This document shows, piece by piece, positions 50,985-57,430 of a stretch of DNA of 64,000 bases (position 1 is its first letter; every line of letters begins with the position of its first letter). The notes beneath the pieces are model-generated. The model was given only the letters and a program-made list of their open reading frames with translations. It was not told the origin of the DNA and ran no database searches. Origin of the DNA: Bradyrhizobium sp. OK095 (GTDB lineage Bacteria > Pseudomonadota > Alphaproteobacteria > Rhizobiales > Xanthobacteraceae); assembly GCF_900109945.1 (NCBI RefSeq), contig NZ_FOBX01000012.1, positions 170,327 through 234,326 of the forward strand, written 5' to 3'. The position numbers and the translations under genes were made by a program.

Positions 50985-51060
50985 TTGGCGTCGCCGGGAT
51001 TGCGATGCTGGGCTTGAGTCTGCGCTCTCGCGTGGCCTCGTTGACTGGCGGCTGTTCTGA
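50985..51060 (+). pseudogene. Decayed copy of the 53-residue membrane protein gene
   Basis: Bases from TTGGCGTCGCCGGGATTGCG (50985 on) repeat those at 50024 on, then match with small deletions to TTGACTGGCGGCTGTTCTGA at 51060 against the live copy's end at 50107. Deletions shift the frame (GVAGIAMLG then LSLRS), and the 5' half is missing. Confidence 0.75.
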
Positions 51061-51107
51061 GGCCTGAACGGCCAGCCGCGCGACCGCGGCAGCCGTCACC
51101 CATCACG

Positions 51108-51256
51108 TCAGAAGTGATAATTCGCGCCGACAGTCGCTGCGTGAATCATGTCCTTGAGGTTGGACATGGTGACGTTGTTGACGGGACTGGTCAGCAATGT
51201 CGGACCCTTGGTGCCGAAGTCGTGGTCATTGTATTCGACATTGGCCGGCCAATGCT
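51108..51256 (-). pseudogene. Truncated copy of the Omp25/31-like gene (C-terminal part)
   Basis: On the minus strand this encodes WPANVEYNDHDFGTKGPTLL, then TSPVNNVTMSNLKDMIHAAT and VGANYHF-stop, matching the live Omp at 50154 in the last 49 codons with substitutions but no frameshift. The whole N-terminal part and start are lost; the sequence stops matching at about 51256. Confidence 0.85.
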
Positions 51257-51386
51257 GCTCGGCAGCTTTTCAAGCCCTGGCTACGCGAGTTCATGCGTGG
51301 TTCAGCTCGAACATGCGTCAATAGGCAAGTCGTTACGTGAGAGACGAATCTTGCTAGGCTTGTTCCGGGAATTTGGAGGAGACGTC

Positions 51387-51692
51387 ATGATCGAGATTGC
51401 GCTGGCAGCCCTCATTGCGTCAGCTGGAGTTTTGCCATCGGCGGCAGCGCCGCTGGAGCCCTTGGTTCAAGAGGTTCAATTCAGGGGCTCGCCCGGTGGC
51501 GGATGCCCGGATGGCTTCGCGTTCAATTATTCTGACGGCCGCTGCTACCCCAACGGTAGACAACCGCCGGGAGAATATGCGCAGCCCGAATATCAGCCGC
51601 GGCGTGGCTGTCCCGACGGTTTTGCCTTCAATTATTCGGACGGCCGCTGTTACCGGAACGGCCGGCAACCGCCGGGCGTGTATGCGCGATAG
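51387..51692 (+). CDS. Secreted Cys-containing tandem-repeat protein
   Basis: This 101-residue protein starts at ATG 51387 with GGAGGAGA upstream. A signal peptide (MIEIALAALIASAGVLPSAA) is followed by two 25-residue repeats, CPDGFAFNYSDGRCYPNGRQ with PPG and CPDGFAFNYSDGRCYRNGRQ with PPG. Each has two cysteines about 13 residues apart and many aromatic and polar residues, suggesting two small disulfide-closed loops. The DNA copies differ at many third positions, so the duplication is not recent. Function unknown; probably periplasmic or extracellular. Confidence 0.75.
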   Translation: MIEIALAALIASAGVLPSAAAPLEPLVQEVQFRGSPGGGCPDGFAFNYSDGRCYPNGRQPPGEYAQPEYQPRRGCPDGFAFNYSDGRCYRNGRQPPGVYAR

Positions 51693-51792
51693 GTGGCCGC
51701 CAATCCTGATTGCTCAGTTCCGCTTGCCGCCAGAGAACGAACTCACAGTGTGATGCGGTCGATGCAATTCCAACTGCATATCGACTCCCCCT

Positions 51793-51833
51793 AAGGCCCC
51801 AGTCTCCGCCAGCCAGGACTGGGGCCTTCGTTT
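51793..51833 (+). terminator. Rho-independent terminator
   Basis: AAGGCCCCAGTC (51793-51804) pairs with GACTGGGGCCTT (51817-51828) and is followed by CGTTT. It lies 100 bases after the repeat protein gene. Confidence 0.75.
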
Positions 51834-51907
51834 GGCGCCCGCATACGGGGACTTAGGACAGCGGCAACAGCTTGACGTGCCGTTATCGCGGGAGTCTGAT
51901 CCGCCGC

Positions 51908-52072
51908 ATGGGGCAACATCAGCACGACGTCGACGAGCTCGCGCGCATCTGCCTGGAGCTGGCGGAGGAAAGCGCCCTGCCCCTCAAGCGTGACGCCCTG
52001 ATCGAACTTCCGGAACTATCGCGCCGAGGCCGCCAGCCGCACAAATCAGCTATGCATCGCGCCTTCCCATGA
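51908..52072 (+). CDS. Possible small helical protein
   Basis: The frame from ATG 51908 gives 54 residues: MGQHQHDVDELARICLELAE then ESALPLKRDALIELPELSRR and a basic tail. The helical core resembles the small LA-rich helical proteins of Bradyrhizobium, such as the one at 26203-26352. There is no good ribosome site, so it could be a remnant. Confidence 0.3.
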   Translation: MGQHQHDVDELARICLELAEESALPLKRDALIELPELSRRGRQPHKSAMHRAFP

Positions 52073-52137
52073 CCTTCCCAATTCAAATTTCTGGGAAGGT
52101 CGGACGCTGCTTTTCTGTCGTAAGTGTTTGAAATCAC

Positions 52138-52214
52138 TGGTCGGGGCAGCTGGATTCGAACCAACGACCTGCAGTACCCAAAACTGCCGCGCTACCAGGC
52201 TGCGCTATACCCCG
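52138..52214 (-). tRNA. tRNA-Pro (anticodon TGG)
   Basis: On the minus strand, the 77-base sequence opens with CGGGGTATAGCGCAGCCTGG. The acceptor stem CGGGGTA pairs with TGCCCCG, the anticodon stem GCAGT/ACTGC closes the loop TTTGGGT with anticodon TGG, and the T-loop is GGTTCGAATCC. Discriminator A and CCA are encoded (52138-52141). Confidence 0.95.
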
Positions 52215-52288
52215 AATGTCCGGCGAGCCACGTCGATACACGCTTCCAGGCGTGCCAGCAAGGCTGGCAGTGCCCCCGCCGGGTGGCC

Positions 52289-52774
52289 CTATTTGCTGCC
52301 GAACAAGGGGTGACCGACTCGGTCACCGGGCCGGATGCCGTATTTCTGCGCCGTTCCCGCCACCACCTCCAGCACGGCCCGGGCGAGCCCCCTGGACGAG
52401 ACGATCTTGGTCGACATCGGTTCGGTGTTCTCGGCAACGCGCAGGATGCGGCCGTCGGCGCGGATGAAGATCATGTCGAGCGAGACATAGGTGTTCTGCA
52501 TCCACATCGACACTTCCTGCTCGGGATTGAAGTCGAACAGCATGCCTTTGCCGTCCGCGAGCTCCTTCCGATACATCAAGCCGGTATGCTTCTCCTGCTC
52601 GGTCGTCGCCATTTCAACCGAGAACACCTGCACGCCGTTCTTCGTGACGATCTCGAGCGGCTGAAAGTCCGCGGCGCCGACAGGCGCGCTGGCGACGGTC
52701 AGGCCTGCAATGACGAGGATGGCGGCAAGCCAGCTCCGGGCAAAGCACCAGGCGGCCGTACGATTGGAATTCAT
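52289..52774 (-). CDS. DUF192 family periplasmic protein
   Basis: This 161-residue protein has a long signal segment (WLAAILVIAGLTVASAPVGA-A) and a DUF192 domain (PF02643): VEMATTEQEKHTGLMYRKEL, the MLFDFNPEQEVSMWMQNTYV core with its conserved Trp-Met, then LDMIFIRADGRILRVAENTEP and VLEVVAGTAQKYGIRPGDRV at the end. The fold is a small beta-barrel of unknown role. It starts at ATG 52774 and follows a terminator of the upstream gene. Confidence 0.9.
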   Translation of the reverse strand: MNSNRTAAWCFARSWLAAILVIAGLTVASAPVGAADFQPLEIVTKNGVQVFSVEMATTEQEKHTGLMYRKELADGKGMLFDFNPEQEVSMWMQNTYVSLDMIFIRADGRILRVAENTEPMSTKIVSSRGLARAVLEVVAGTAQKYGIRPGDRVGHPLFGSK

Positions 52775-52830
52775 GGAGCACTCAAGGCGTGGGAACGGAA
52801 CAGTCCTACGCGGCGACCGCCCGAAAAGCC

Positions 52831-52860
52831 AGAGGCGCGCCGGCTGGCCGGCGCGCCTCT
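52831..52860 (-). terminator. Terminator after the double cold-shock gene
   Basis: AGAGGCGCGCCGG and CCGGCGCGCCTCT form a perfect 13-base-pair stem with a four-base loop. On the minus strand it is followed by GGCTTTTC, 26 bases after the stop of 52887-53519. Confidence 0.75.
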
Positions 52861-52886
52861 GCTCACGATTGCGGGAATTGGAAACG

Positions 52887-53519
52887 CTAGTGCGAAGAAA
52901 GGCCCGGCGATCCCGTCTCGGGATGGATCTCGGCCGCCATCATGCCCTTGGAACCGGGCCCGAAGCGGACGAGCACATATTGGCCGGGACGCAATTCGGT
53001 CATGCCGAAGCGACGCAGCGTCTCCATGTGCACGAAGATGTCGGGCGTGCCCTCGCCGCAGGTCAGGAAGCCGAAGCCGCGCAGCCGGTTGAACCATTTG
53101 ACCTGGGCCCGCTCGAGCCCGCTGGTCGCGGTCACCGTGACATGGGTGCGTGGCGGCAGCATCTGCGCCGGATGGATCGCAGTCGACTCGTCCATCGAGA
53201 CGACGCGGAAGGCCTGGTAGCCCTTGGCGCGCTGGATGCACTCGACGACGATGCGGGCGCCCTCGTAAGCGGTCTGGAAGCCGTCGCGCCTAAGCACGGT
53301 AACGTGCAGGAGCACGTCGGGCCAGCCATTGTCGGGAACGATGAAGCCGTAGCCCTTTGAGGCGTCGAACCATTTGATGACGCCGTGAACCTCGACGAGG
53401 TTGGCGCTGCCCTCACCTAGTCCGGTGAAGGGGCTGAGCGCGCCGTCGCGACCGCTGCCGTGCTCGCCGAGCTCGGGAACTCCGACCTTCTTGGACTCAA
53501 ATCCGTCCGACGACCCCAT
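52887..53519 (-). CDS. Protein with two cold-shock domains
   Basis: This 210-residue protein has two CSDs in tandem. The first has GVIKWFDASKGYGFIVPDNG with DVLLHVTVL, and the second has QVKWFNRLRGFGFLTCGEG with DIFVHMETL; these are the RNP1 and RNP2 RNA-binding motifs. The N-terminal 37 residues are polar and probably disordered. ATG at 53519 is preferred over 53555. Double-CSD proteins are common in Rhizobiales and bind single-stranded RNA or DNA; targets are unknown. It has its own terminator at 52831-52860. Confidence 0.88.
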   Translation of the reverse strand: MGSSDGFESKKVGVPELGEHGSGRDGALSPFTGLGEGSANLVEVHGVIKWFDASKGYGFIVPDNGWPDVLLHVTVLRRDGFQTAYEGARIVVECIQRAKGYQAFRVVSMDESTAIHPAQMLPPRTHVTVTATSGLERAQVKWFNRLRGFGFLTCGEGTPDIFVHMETLRRFGMTELRPGQYVLVRFGPGSKGMMAAEIHPETGSPGLSSH

Positions 53520-53718
53520 AACCCCGGACCCCACACATGCCATGCAACCCGCCACATTGGCGGCGCTCGAATCACGCGTCTTAAGAGAATGTTCTCACTT
53601 CGACGCGACGCGAATCTTTCGACTCAAAAGATAACACTCCCGGTTGCGACGCATAGACAAAAAAGAGATTCGCCGGAACCTATGAACAGCTTGCACAGCC
53701 GCGAATCAAACTACCGCC

Positions 53719-54480
53719 TCAATTACCGACAAAGGGTCCGAGCGTTTCGCCGATGTCGTGGCGGATGACGAGGTCGGCAATGTCGTCCTGCTCGGTCGGC
53801 TCGCGATTGATGATCGCCAAACGTGCACCCGCGTTCTTCGCCATCATCGGAAAGCCCGCCGCGGGCCACACCACGAGCGAGGAACCGATCGCGATGAAGA
53901 GGTCGCAGGCCCGCGCCAGTTCGGTTGCGCGCTGCATTTCATCCTCCGGCATCATCTGGCCGAACGAGATCGTCGCAGTCTTCACCGGCTCATCGCACAC
54001 GGTACAGTTGGGTGCGGCGCCGTCTTCGTCGAATCGGCGTTTCACCCAGTCGAGCTGGTAGGCCTGCCCACATCCGATGCAGCGCGCATAAGTGGTATTG
54101 CCGTGAAGTTCAATCACGTGCTCCGCGGCGAAGCCCGAAGCCTGGTGCAGATTGTCGATGTTCTGGGTGATGATGGCGGGAATCTTGCCAGCGCGGTACA
54201 GCGAGGCGAGCGCGCGATGGCCGCGGCCGGGCTTAGCCGCCGCAAACACCTCGTCCATCGCAAAGCGGCGCCGCCAGGATTCGTCGCGCGCATCCTGGCT
54301 CGCAACAAACTCGCCGAACTCGATCGGCCGGTAGCGCGTCCAAATTCCGCCCGGCGAGCGGAAGTCGGGGATGCCGCATTCGGTCGAGATGCCGGCGCCG
54401 GTGAACGGCACGATAGTCTTCGCTTCGGCGATCATATCGCCGAGACGTTCAACGCCGCTGCGAAGATCCAATGCAATCAC
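53719..54480 (-). CDS. Sir2-family NAD-dependent protein deacylase
   Basis: This 253-residue sirtuin removes acyl groups from lysine using NAD. The NAD motif is PFTGAGISTECGIPDFRSPGG, TQNIDNLHQASG is the second, and ELHGN holds the catalytic histidine. Two zinc-binding cysteine pairs are at CIGC and CTVC; IAIGSSLVVWPAAGFP and IINREPTEQD complete the Rossmann fold. The start is GTG at 54480, supported by GGGAGG six bases upstream, rather than the TTG at 54525. It is class-III-like in layout. Substrate proteins are unknown. Confidence 0.93.
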   Translation of the reverse strand: MIALDLRSGVERLGDMIAEAKTIVPFTGAGISTECGIPDFRSPGGIWTRYRPIEFGEFVASQDARDESWRRRFAMDEVFAAAKPGRGHRALASLYRAGKIPAIITQNIDNLHQASGFAAEHVIELHGNTTYARCIGCGQAYQLDWVKRRFDEDGAAPNCTVCDEPVKTATISFGQMMPEDEMQRATELARACDLFIAIGSSLVVWPAAGFPMMAKNAGARLAIINREPTEQDDIADLVIRHDIGETLGPFVGN

Positions 54481-54789
54481 TCGCCGCCTCCCGATTTGGT
54501 TTTGCGCTAGCTGCGTCGCGTACAAGCGACAAGATTATTGACGCTGTTATCCACTGCCAAAGCACTTGCGAAGCAAGAGAAGAACTTGCGAACCAAGAGA
54601 AGAACTTGCGAACCAAGACATGGGCGGCAATTTTTTCCGACCTTCGCTTATCACAATCCTGCAATGCCGCCTCCCCATTGACGCCCCAATCAGAAGCGCC
54701 AATGCATGTGTTGACGCGACTCAACGTGATTGCGGCGGCAGTGCGTGAGTTCAGTAGTGCACACATACTCACGTGTAGAGGGATTTGAC
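54481..54789. other. Divergent intergenic region with 20-base tandem repeats
   Basis: This 309-base gap between the sirtuin and a small gene holds three direct repeats of a 20-base unit (54561-54620), described separately. No gene is supported. Confidence 0.5.
54561..54620 (+). repeat. 20-base tandem repeat, three copies
   Basis: AGAACTTGCGAACCAAGAGA (54581-54600) is repeated at 54601-54620 with one change and preceded at 54561-54580 by a copy with two differences. The units lie head-to-tail with no spacer. They could be binding sites between the divergent promoters or slippage products. Confidence 0.9.
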
Positions 54790-54954
54790 ATGACCGAGGA
54801 CGAACAACGCAAGATCCGCGAACGCGAAGAGATTGCCGCCCGTGTCGCCGCCTTCCGTGCCACGCAGGAAAAATTCAAGCGCGAGCGCGACGAGTATTTC
54901 GTCTCGACACTCGAGAACGCCCGCAAGGTGGAACGGCCCTCGCTCTGGCCGTAA
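54790..54954 (+). CDS. Small charged helical protein, unknown
   Basis: This 54-residue frame starts at ATG 54790. It reads MTEDEQRKIREREEIAARVA then AFRATQEKFKRERDEYFVST and ends ARKVERPSLWP. It is a single charged amphipathic helix, likely a coiled coil. A good terminator follows 26 bases after the stop. I recognise no named family. Confidence 0.65.
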   Translation: MTEDEQRKIREREEIAARVAAFRATQEKFKRERDEYFVSTLENARKVERPSLWP

Positions 54955-54980
54955 GACATTTTCTGATCTGCAGACATGAA

Positions 54981-55009
54981 AAAAGCCCGGAGTGATACTC
55001 CGGGCTTTT
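54981..55009. terminator. Bidirectional rho-independent terminator
   Basis: AAAAGCCCGGAGT (54981-54993) pairs perfectly with ACTCCGGGCTTTT (54997-55009), loop GAT. T-runs exist on both strands, between the convergent genes ending at 54954 and 55024. Confidence 0.9.
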
Positions 55010-55023
55010 CGTTTGTTCAGCCG

Positions 55024-55299
55024 TTACCAGTGGCGGTAGTAGTGGCGGTGTCCATAGTACGGCCCGTCGCCATAATAGGCGTAAGGGCCAGGACCATAGC
55101 CGGGGCCGCCGTAGTAGCCGTAGCCCGGTCCATAACCATACGGATGCGACGCCGCGACCGCACCCGCGGTGATCGCGCCGGCGGCCAGACCAAACGCGAG
55201 GCCCGGACCGATGCCGCGACCGCGCGCCTCGGCAGGCGCTGCGACCGCGGTCACGCCAACGGCTGCGACGGTGGCCAGAATTGCCAGTGTCTTCTTCAT
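55024..55299 (-). CDS. Secreted Gly/Tyr-rich protein
   Basis: This 91-residue protein starts at ATG 55299 with GGAGAGG upstream. A signal peptide (MKKTLAILATVAAVGVTAVA then AAPAEA) leads to a short hydrophobic Gly/Ala segment (LAFGLAAGAITAGAVAA), then tandem Gly-Tyr-Pro units (YGYGPGYGYYGGPGYGPGP) and an end rich in His and Tyr (YYGHRHYYRHW). Such proteins are frequent in Bradyrhizobium envelopes; the role is unknown. The low-complexity tail may bind metal through His. Confidence 0.7.
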   Translation of the reverse strand: MKKTLAILATVAAVGVTAVAAPAEARGRGIGPGLAFGLAAGAITAGAVAASHPYGYGPGYGYYGGPGYGPGPYAYYGDGPYYGHRHYYRHW

Positions 55300-55471
55300 G
55301 ATCCTCTCCTTCATATCTGGCGAGACAACGCATCCCGCTTGCGATGGTTGCGTGCGGGGCGGAACCGAAGGCCGTCAAAAATCTCACTGGAGGGGGAACG
55401 AAAGCGCGCCGGCCGTATTGTGGTTGCGAGTGCGGAGCCTCCGCTATCCGGTAGAGGCGACAGCACGAAAG

Positions 55472-55513
55472 CCCCGTCAGTATCCTCCGCGATGCTGGCG
55501 GGGTTTTTCAGTT
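55472..55513 (+). terminator. Rho-independent terminator without an obvious gene
   Basis: CCCCGTCAGTATC (55472-55484) pairs with GATGCTGGCGGGG (55491-55503) with two G-T pairs and is followed by TTTTTCAGTTT. No plus-strand gene lies between the terminator at 54981 and this one. It may be a leader attenuator for the gene at 55580. Confidence 0.75.
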
Positions 55514-55579
55514 TCACGATATGCAAATGGCAGCCGGCATGAAAAATTGCCAACGGGGCGGAGACATGAGGAGGCGAGA

Positions 55580-55810
55580 TTGCCGATATCCGCGTTGCTG
55601 GCCCGCATCCGCCGGCTGGTCCCCAGATCCAGCGATGAGCATTACGACGAGATCGTTCGCAATTTCGGTGTCGGCGCGCTGCGCCCGCCTGCGACGCCGA
55701 TGACCGACGGCGAGCTGGCGCGCGCCATCGCCGAGTTCCTCAAGCACTCCCCTTCTTCGGAGTCGGTTGCGACCCTGGGCCGGCGGCTCGATCCCACCAC
55801 GCCGCTGTAA
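55580..55810 (+). CDS. Small 76-residue protein, unknown
   Basis: TTG at 55580 has AGGAGG five bases upstream, a very strong ribosome site that decides this start. The product reads MPISALLARIRRLVPRSSDE then HYDEIVRNFGVGALRPPATP and MTDGELARAIAEFLKHSPSS. It looks like a soluble helical protein. I recognise no family. A terminator hairpin lies about 65 bases before the start. Confidence 0.65.
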   Translation: MPISALLARIRRLVPRSSDEHYDEIVRNFGVGALRPPATPMTDGELARAIAEFLKHSPSSESVATLGRRLDPTTPL

Positions 55811-55898
55811 ACGGTTTCTGTTCACCGCTGGGAACAAGCGTTTCGCGCCCACGTTGAGGTCGTCTTCGCGCAAGCGAGATCCACATGTGAGACCCGAC

Positions 55899-56024
55899 AT
55901 GCCCGCCTGGCTCGAAATTCTGCTCAACCTGTCAGGCTATGCCGGCTTCGTCGCGATCGCGCGCCGCGGCACCTCGTGCCCGCCTGCGCCTGCCGGCGAT
56001 CGCGCTTGCGGGGACCAGCGCTAG
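55899..56024 (+). CDS. Possible 41-residue protein
   Basis: The frame from ATG 55899 gives MPAWLEILLNLSGYAGFVAI then ARRGTSCPPAPAGDRACGDQ-R. Its N-terminal hydrophobic part looks like short proteins I associate with Bradyrhizobium. No ideal ribosome site is present. It ends four bases into the convergent gene at 56021. Confidence 0.4.
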   Translation: MPAWLEILLNLSGYAGFVAIARRGTSCPPAPAGDRACGDQR

Positions 56025-56218
56025 TGGGTGTGCGGCGCCTGGCCGGCCGTGCGCACCAGCCGGTCCGCCTTGACCGCGACGCTGATATCCTCGAGCTGCG
56101 GCCGCAGCGAGAAGCTGATCACCACGAAAGCGAGACAGAAAAGCGTGCCGACGATAGCGACGCGCCGGTAAGTGTGGCGGTCGCCTTGATAAAAGGACGG
56201 TTCTGAAAAAGGTGTCAT
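56021..56218 (-). CDS. Small single-helix membrane protein, unknown
   Basis: This 65-residue protein starts at ATG 56218: MTPFSEPSFYQGDRHTYRRV, one helix (AIVGTLFCLAFVVISFSL), then a periplasmic part (RPQLEDISVAVKADRLVRTA) and HTH at the end. The positive-inside rule places the N-terminus in the cytoplasm. Function unknown. Confidence 0.65.
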   Translation of the reverse strand: MTPFSEPSFYQGDRHTYRRVAIVGTLFCLAFVVISFSLRPQLEDISVAVKADRLVRTAGQAPHTH

Positions 56219-56471
56219 GTCTGAAAAAGTCTCATGGCAAAATCGTTTCTTGCTTGTCTTTGCCAGACACCTACTCCAAGCAGCCGCAAGCGCAACGCGA
56301 TTGGGCTTTTAACCTAACCGAATAGGGTTATCGGCATCCGCTCAAGCTTTCGTTAGGCGATTGCGAGCCGCTTCAGCGTCGCGCGAAAACTCAGGCTGCG
56401 ATGGCCAGCGACCAGCACGGTGCCGAACGGCGGCGAGACGGGGATGGCGTTTGCCAACCGGCTTTGTTCCA

Positions 56472-56540
56472 GCTTCACCCGCATTTCGTTCTCGAAGAAC
56501 GAATCGGAATCGAAGAAATCGGCGCGAAGCAACCCTTAAC
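56472..56540 (+). repeat. Dispersed intergenic repeat (copy B)
   Basis: GCATTTCGTTCTCGAAGAAC then GAATCGGAATCGAAGAAATC matches copy C with about one difference in seven, and the match extends upstream (CCGGCTTTGTTCCAGCTTC) and downstream (GCGCGAAGCAACCCTTAAC). The core GAACGAATCGG is partly palindromic with the TTTCGTTC before it. Confidence 0.65.
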
Positions 56541-56690
56541 AAATTGTTCGCACGCAAACGAGTGCGAGATAACGAACGCGCAGATCACGACAAGCGCACG
56601 ATCACGTCGCGCCGCCGGAGCTCGACTGTGCGAGGAGTCGCGGATGTTGCGCCGATGTCCCGCATCGACACAGAAGCCACCGCTTGTTCT

Positions 56691-56760
56691 GCTTCCGACT
56701 CCATTCCGTTCGCAAAGAACGAATCGGAGTCGAGAAAATCAGCGCGCAGCATGTCCTAAC
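56691..56760 (+). repeat. Dispersed intergenic repeat (copy C)
   Basis: GACTCCATTCCGTTC and GAACGAATCGGAGTC form an imperfect inverted pair around GCAAA. The sequence continues GAGAAAATCAGCGCGCAGCA and TGTCCTAAC, parallel to copy B 220 bases upstream and to copy A at 23778. Confidence 0.7.
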
Positions 56761-56912
56761 GATCGATGAAATCAATCGCGGCGATGACCGGCTTCAAATC
56801 AGCAACGCCGCGACATCCACACGCGCCTCTTGGCGAGGTCCGGCGAGGCGAGAACTCGGAACAGGATCGCGCTCGCCGGTTGCCGCGTGCCGTCGATGTC
56901 CGCCGGCGCTCG

Positions 56913-57050
56913 TCAAGCCGCTTTCTTCACTTTGTCTTTCCCGGAAAAACATTCGAGGATCTGGATACGCAGCTCCTCCGCGGCCGGGCCCTCGACCTTC
57001 CTGAGCTGGTTCCAGAGCCTGATCACTTCGCGCTGTTTCTCGATGGACAT
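56913..57050 (-). CDS. 45-residue soluble protein, unknown
   Basis: The frame from ATG 57050 gives MSIEKQREVIRLWNQLRKVE then GPAAEELRIQILECFSGKDK and VKKAA. TTGGAGGTGACTC just upstream is a very strong Shine-Dalgarno sequence. The product is helical and charged, without a membrane segment. It is too short for ordinary gene callers, but the ribosome site and the clean amphipathic pattern make it likely real. Function unknown. Confidence 0.65.
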   Translation of the reverse strand: MSIEKQREVIRLWNQLRKVEGPAAEELRIQILECFSGKDKVKKAA

Positions 57051-57172
57051 GAGTCACCTCCAAGGTGGCTCATAAGAACAAAATGAGAACAGAAAGTCCA
57101 GCCCCTCGCGCGTGATTGTCCGCGTAAATCGCGCGAACCTTTCGGACACGGCACGCAGCCCCATGGAGGCTG

Positions 57173-57353
57173 GGGATTTCAGCGCCCTGTCAGAGAGCAG
57201 CGCCGCGAGCGACGAACATCTGCCGTCACCGCGGCGCGGTTGCTTTCTGGATTTTCAACCTTAAGTTAGACACACGGCTGACGGCCAGGCGCTGAAATCC
57301 CATTGCCGTCAGTTTGGAAGGCCCCGCGCGAAAGCGCGGGGTTTTCGCTTTTT
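57173..57353 (+). ncRNA. Candidate structured small RNA ending at an orphan terminator
   Basis: GGGATTTCAGCGCC (57173-57186) and its exact reverse complement GGCGCTGAAATCCC (57288-57301) would close a long stem around about 100 bases, followed 20 bases later by a strong plus-strand terminator. No plus-strand protein gene precedes it. The layout fits a small RNA, but a mobile palindromic element followed by an unrelated terminator is equally possible. I could not assign a promoter or a known RNA family. Confidence 0.3.
57322..57353 (+). terminator. Strong plus-strand terminator
   Basis: CCCCGCGC (57322-57329), loop GAAA, GCGCGGGG (57334-57341), then TTTTCGCTTTTT. The long T-run lies only on the plus strand. 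Confidence 0.85.
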
Positions 57354-57366
57354 GGGCAGACGACAA

Positions 57367-57397
57367 AGCCCCGCTCCGATGCGATCGGAACGGGGCT
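57367..57397 (-). terminator. Terminator after HU
   Basis: Read on the minus strand, AGCCCCGTTCCGAT and ATCGGAGCGGGGCT pair with one mismatch around CGC and are followed by TTG. It lies about 35 bases after the HU stop and is nearly the same sequence as the hairpin at 48253-48285. Confidence 0.7.
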
Positions 57398-57430
57398 CTG
57401 GGCACGCTAAGCGGCGCGCGATGGTCTGGA

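Larger units (their letters stand above)
56219..56912. other. Non-coding stretch carrying two copies of a dispersed repeat
   Basis: This 694-base stretch has no supported gene. It holds repeat copies B (56472-56540) and C (56691-56760). The short open frames on both strands are products of these repeats. Confidence 0.55.
57051..57430. other. Non-coding region with inverted-repeat element and three hairpins
   Basis: This 380-base gap has no protein gene. It holds a 129-base element bounded by a 14-base inverted repeat (57173-57301), a plus-strand terminator (57322-57353) and the HU terminator (57367-57397). Confidence 0.55.

Noticed and set aside
54561..54620. CRISPR-like repeats
   Set aside because: Three direct units without spacers and no cas genes in the window.
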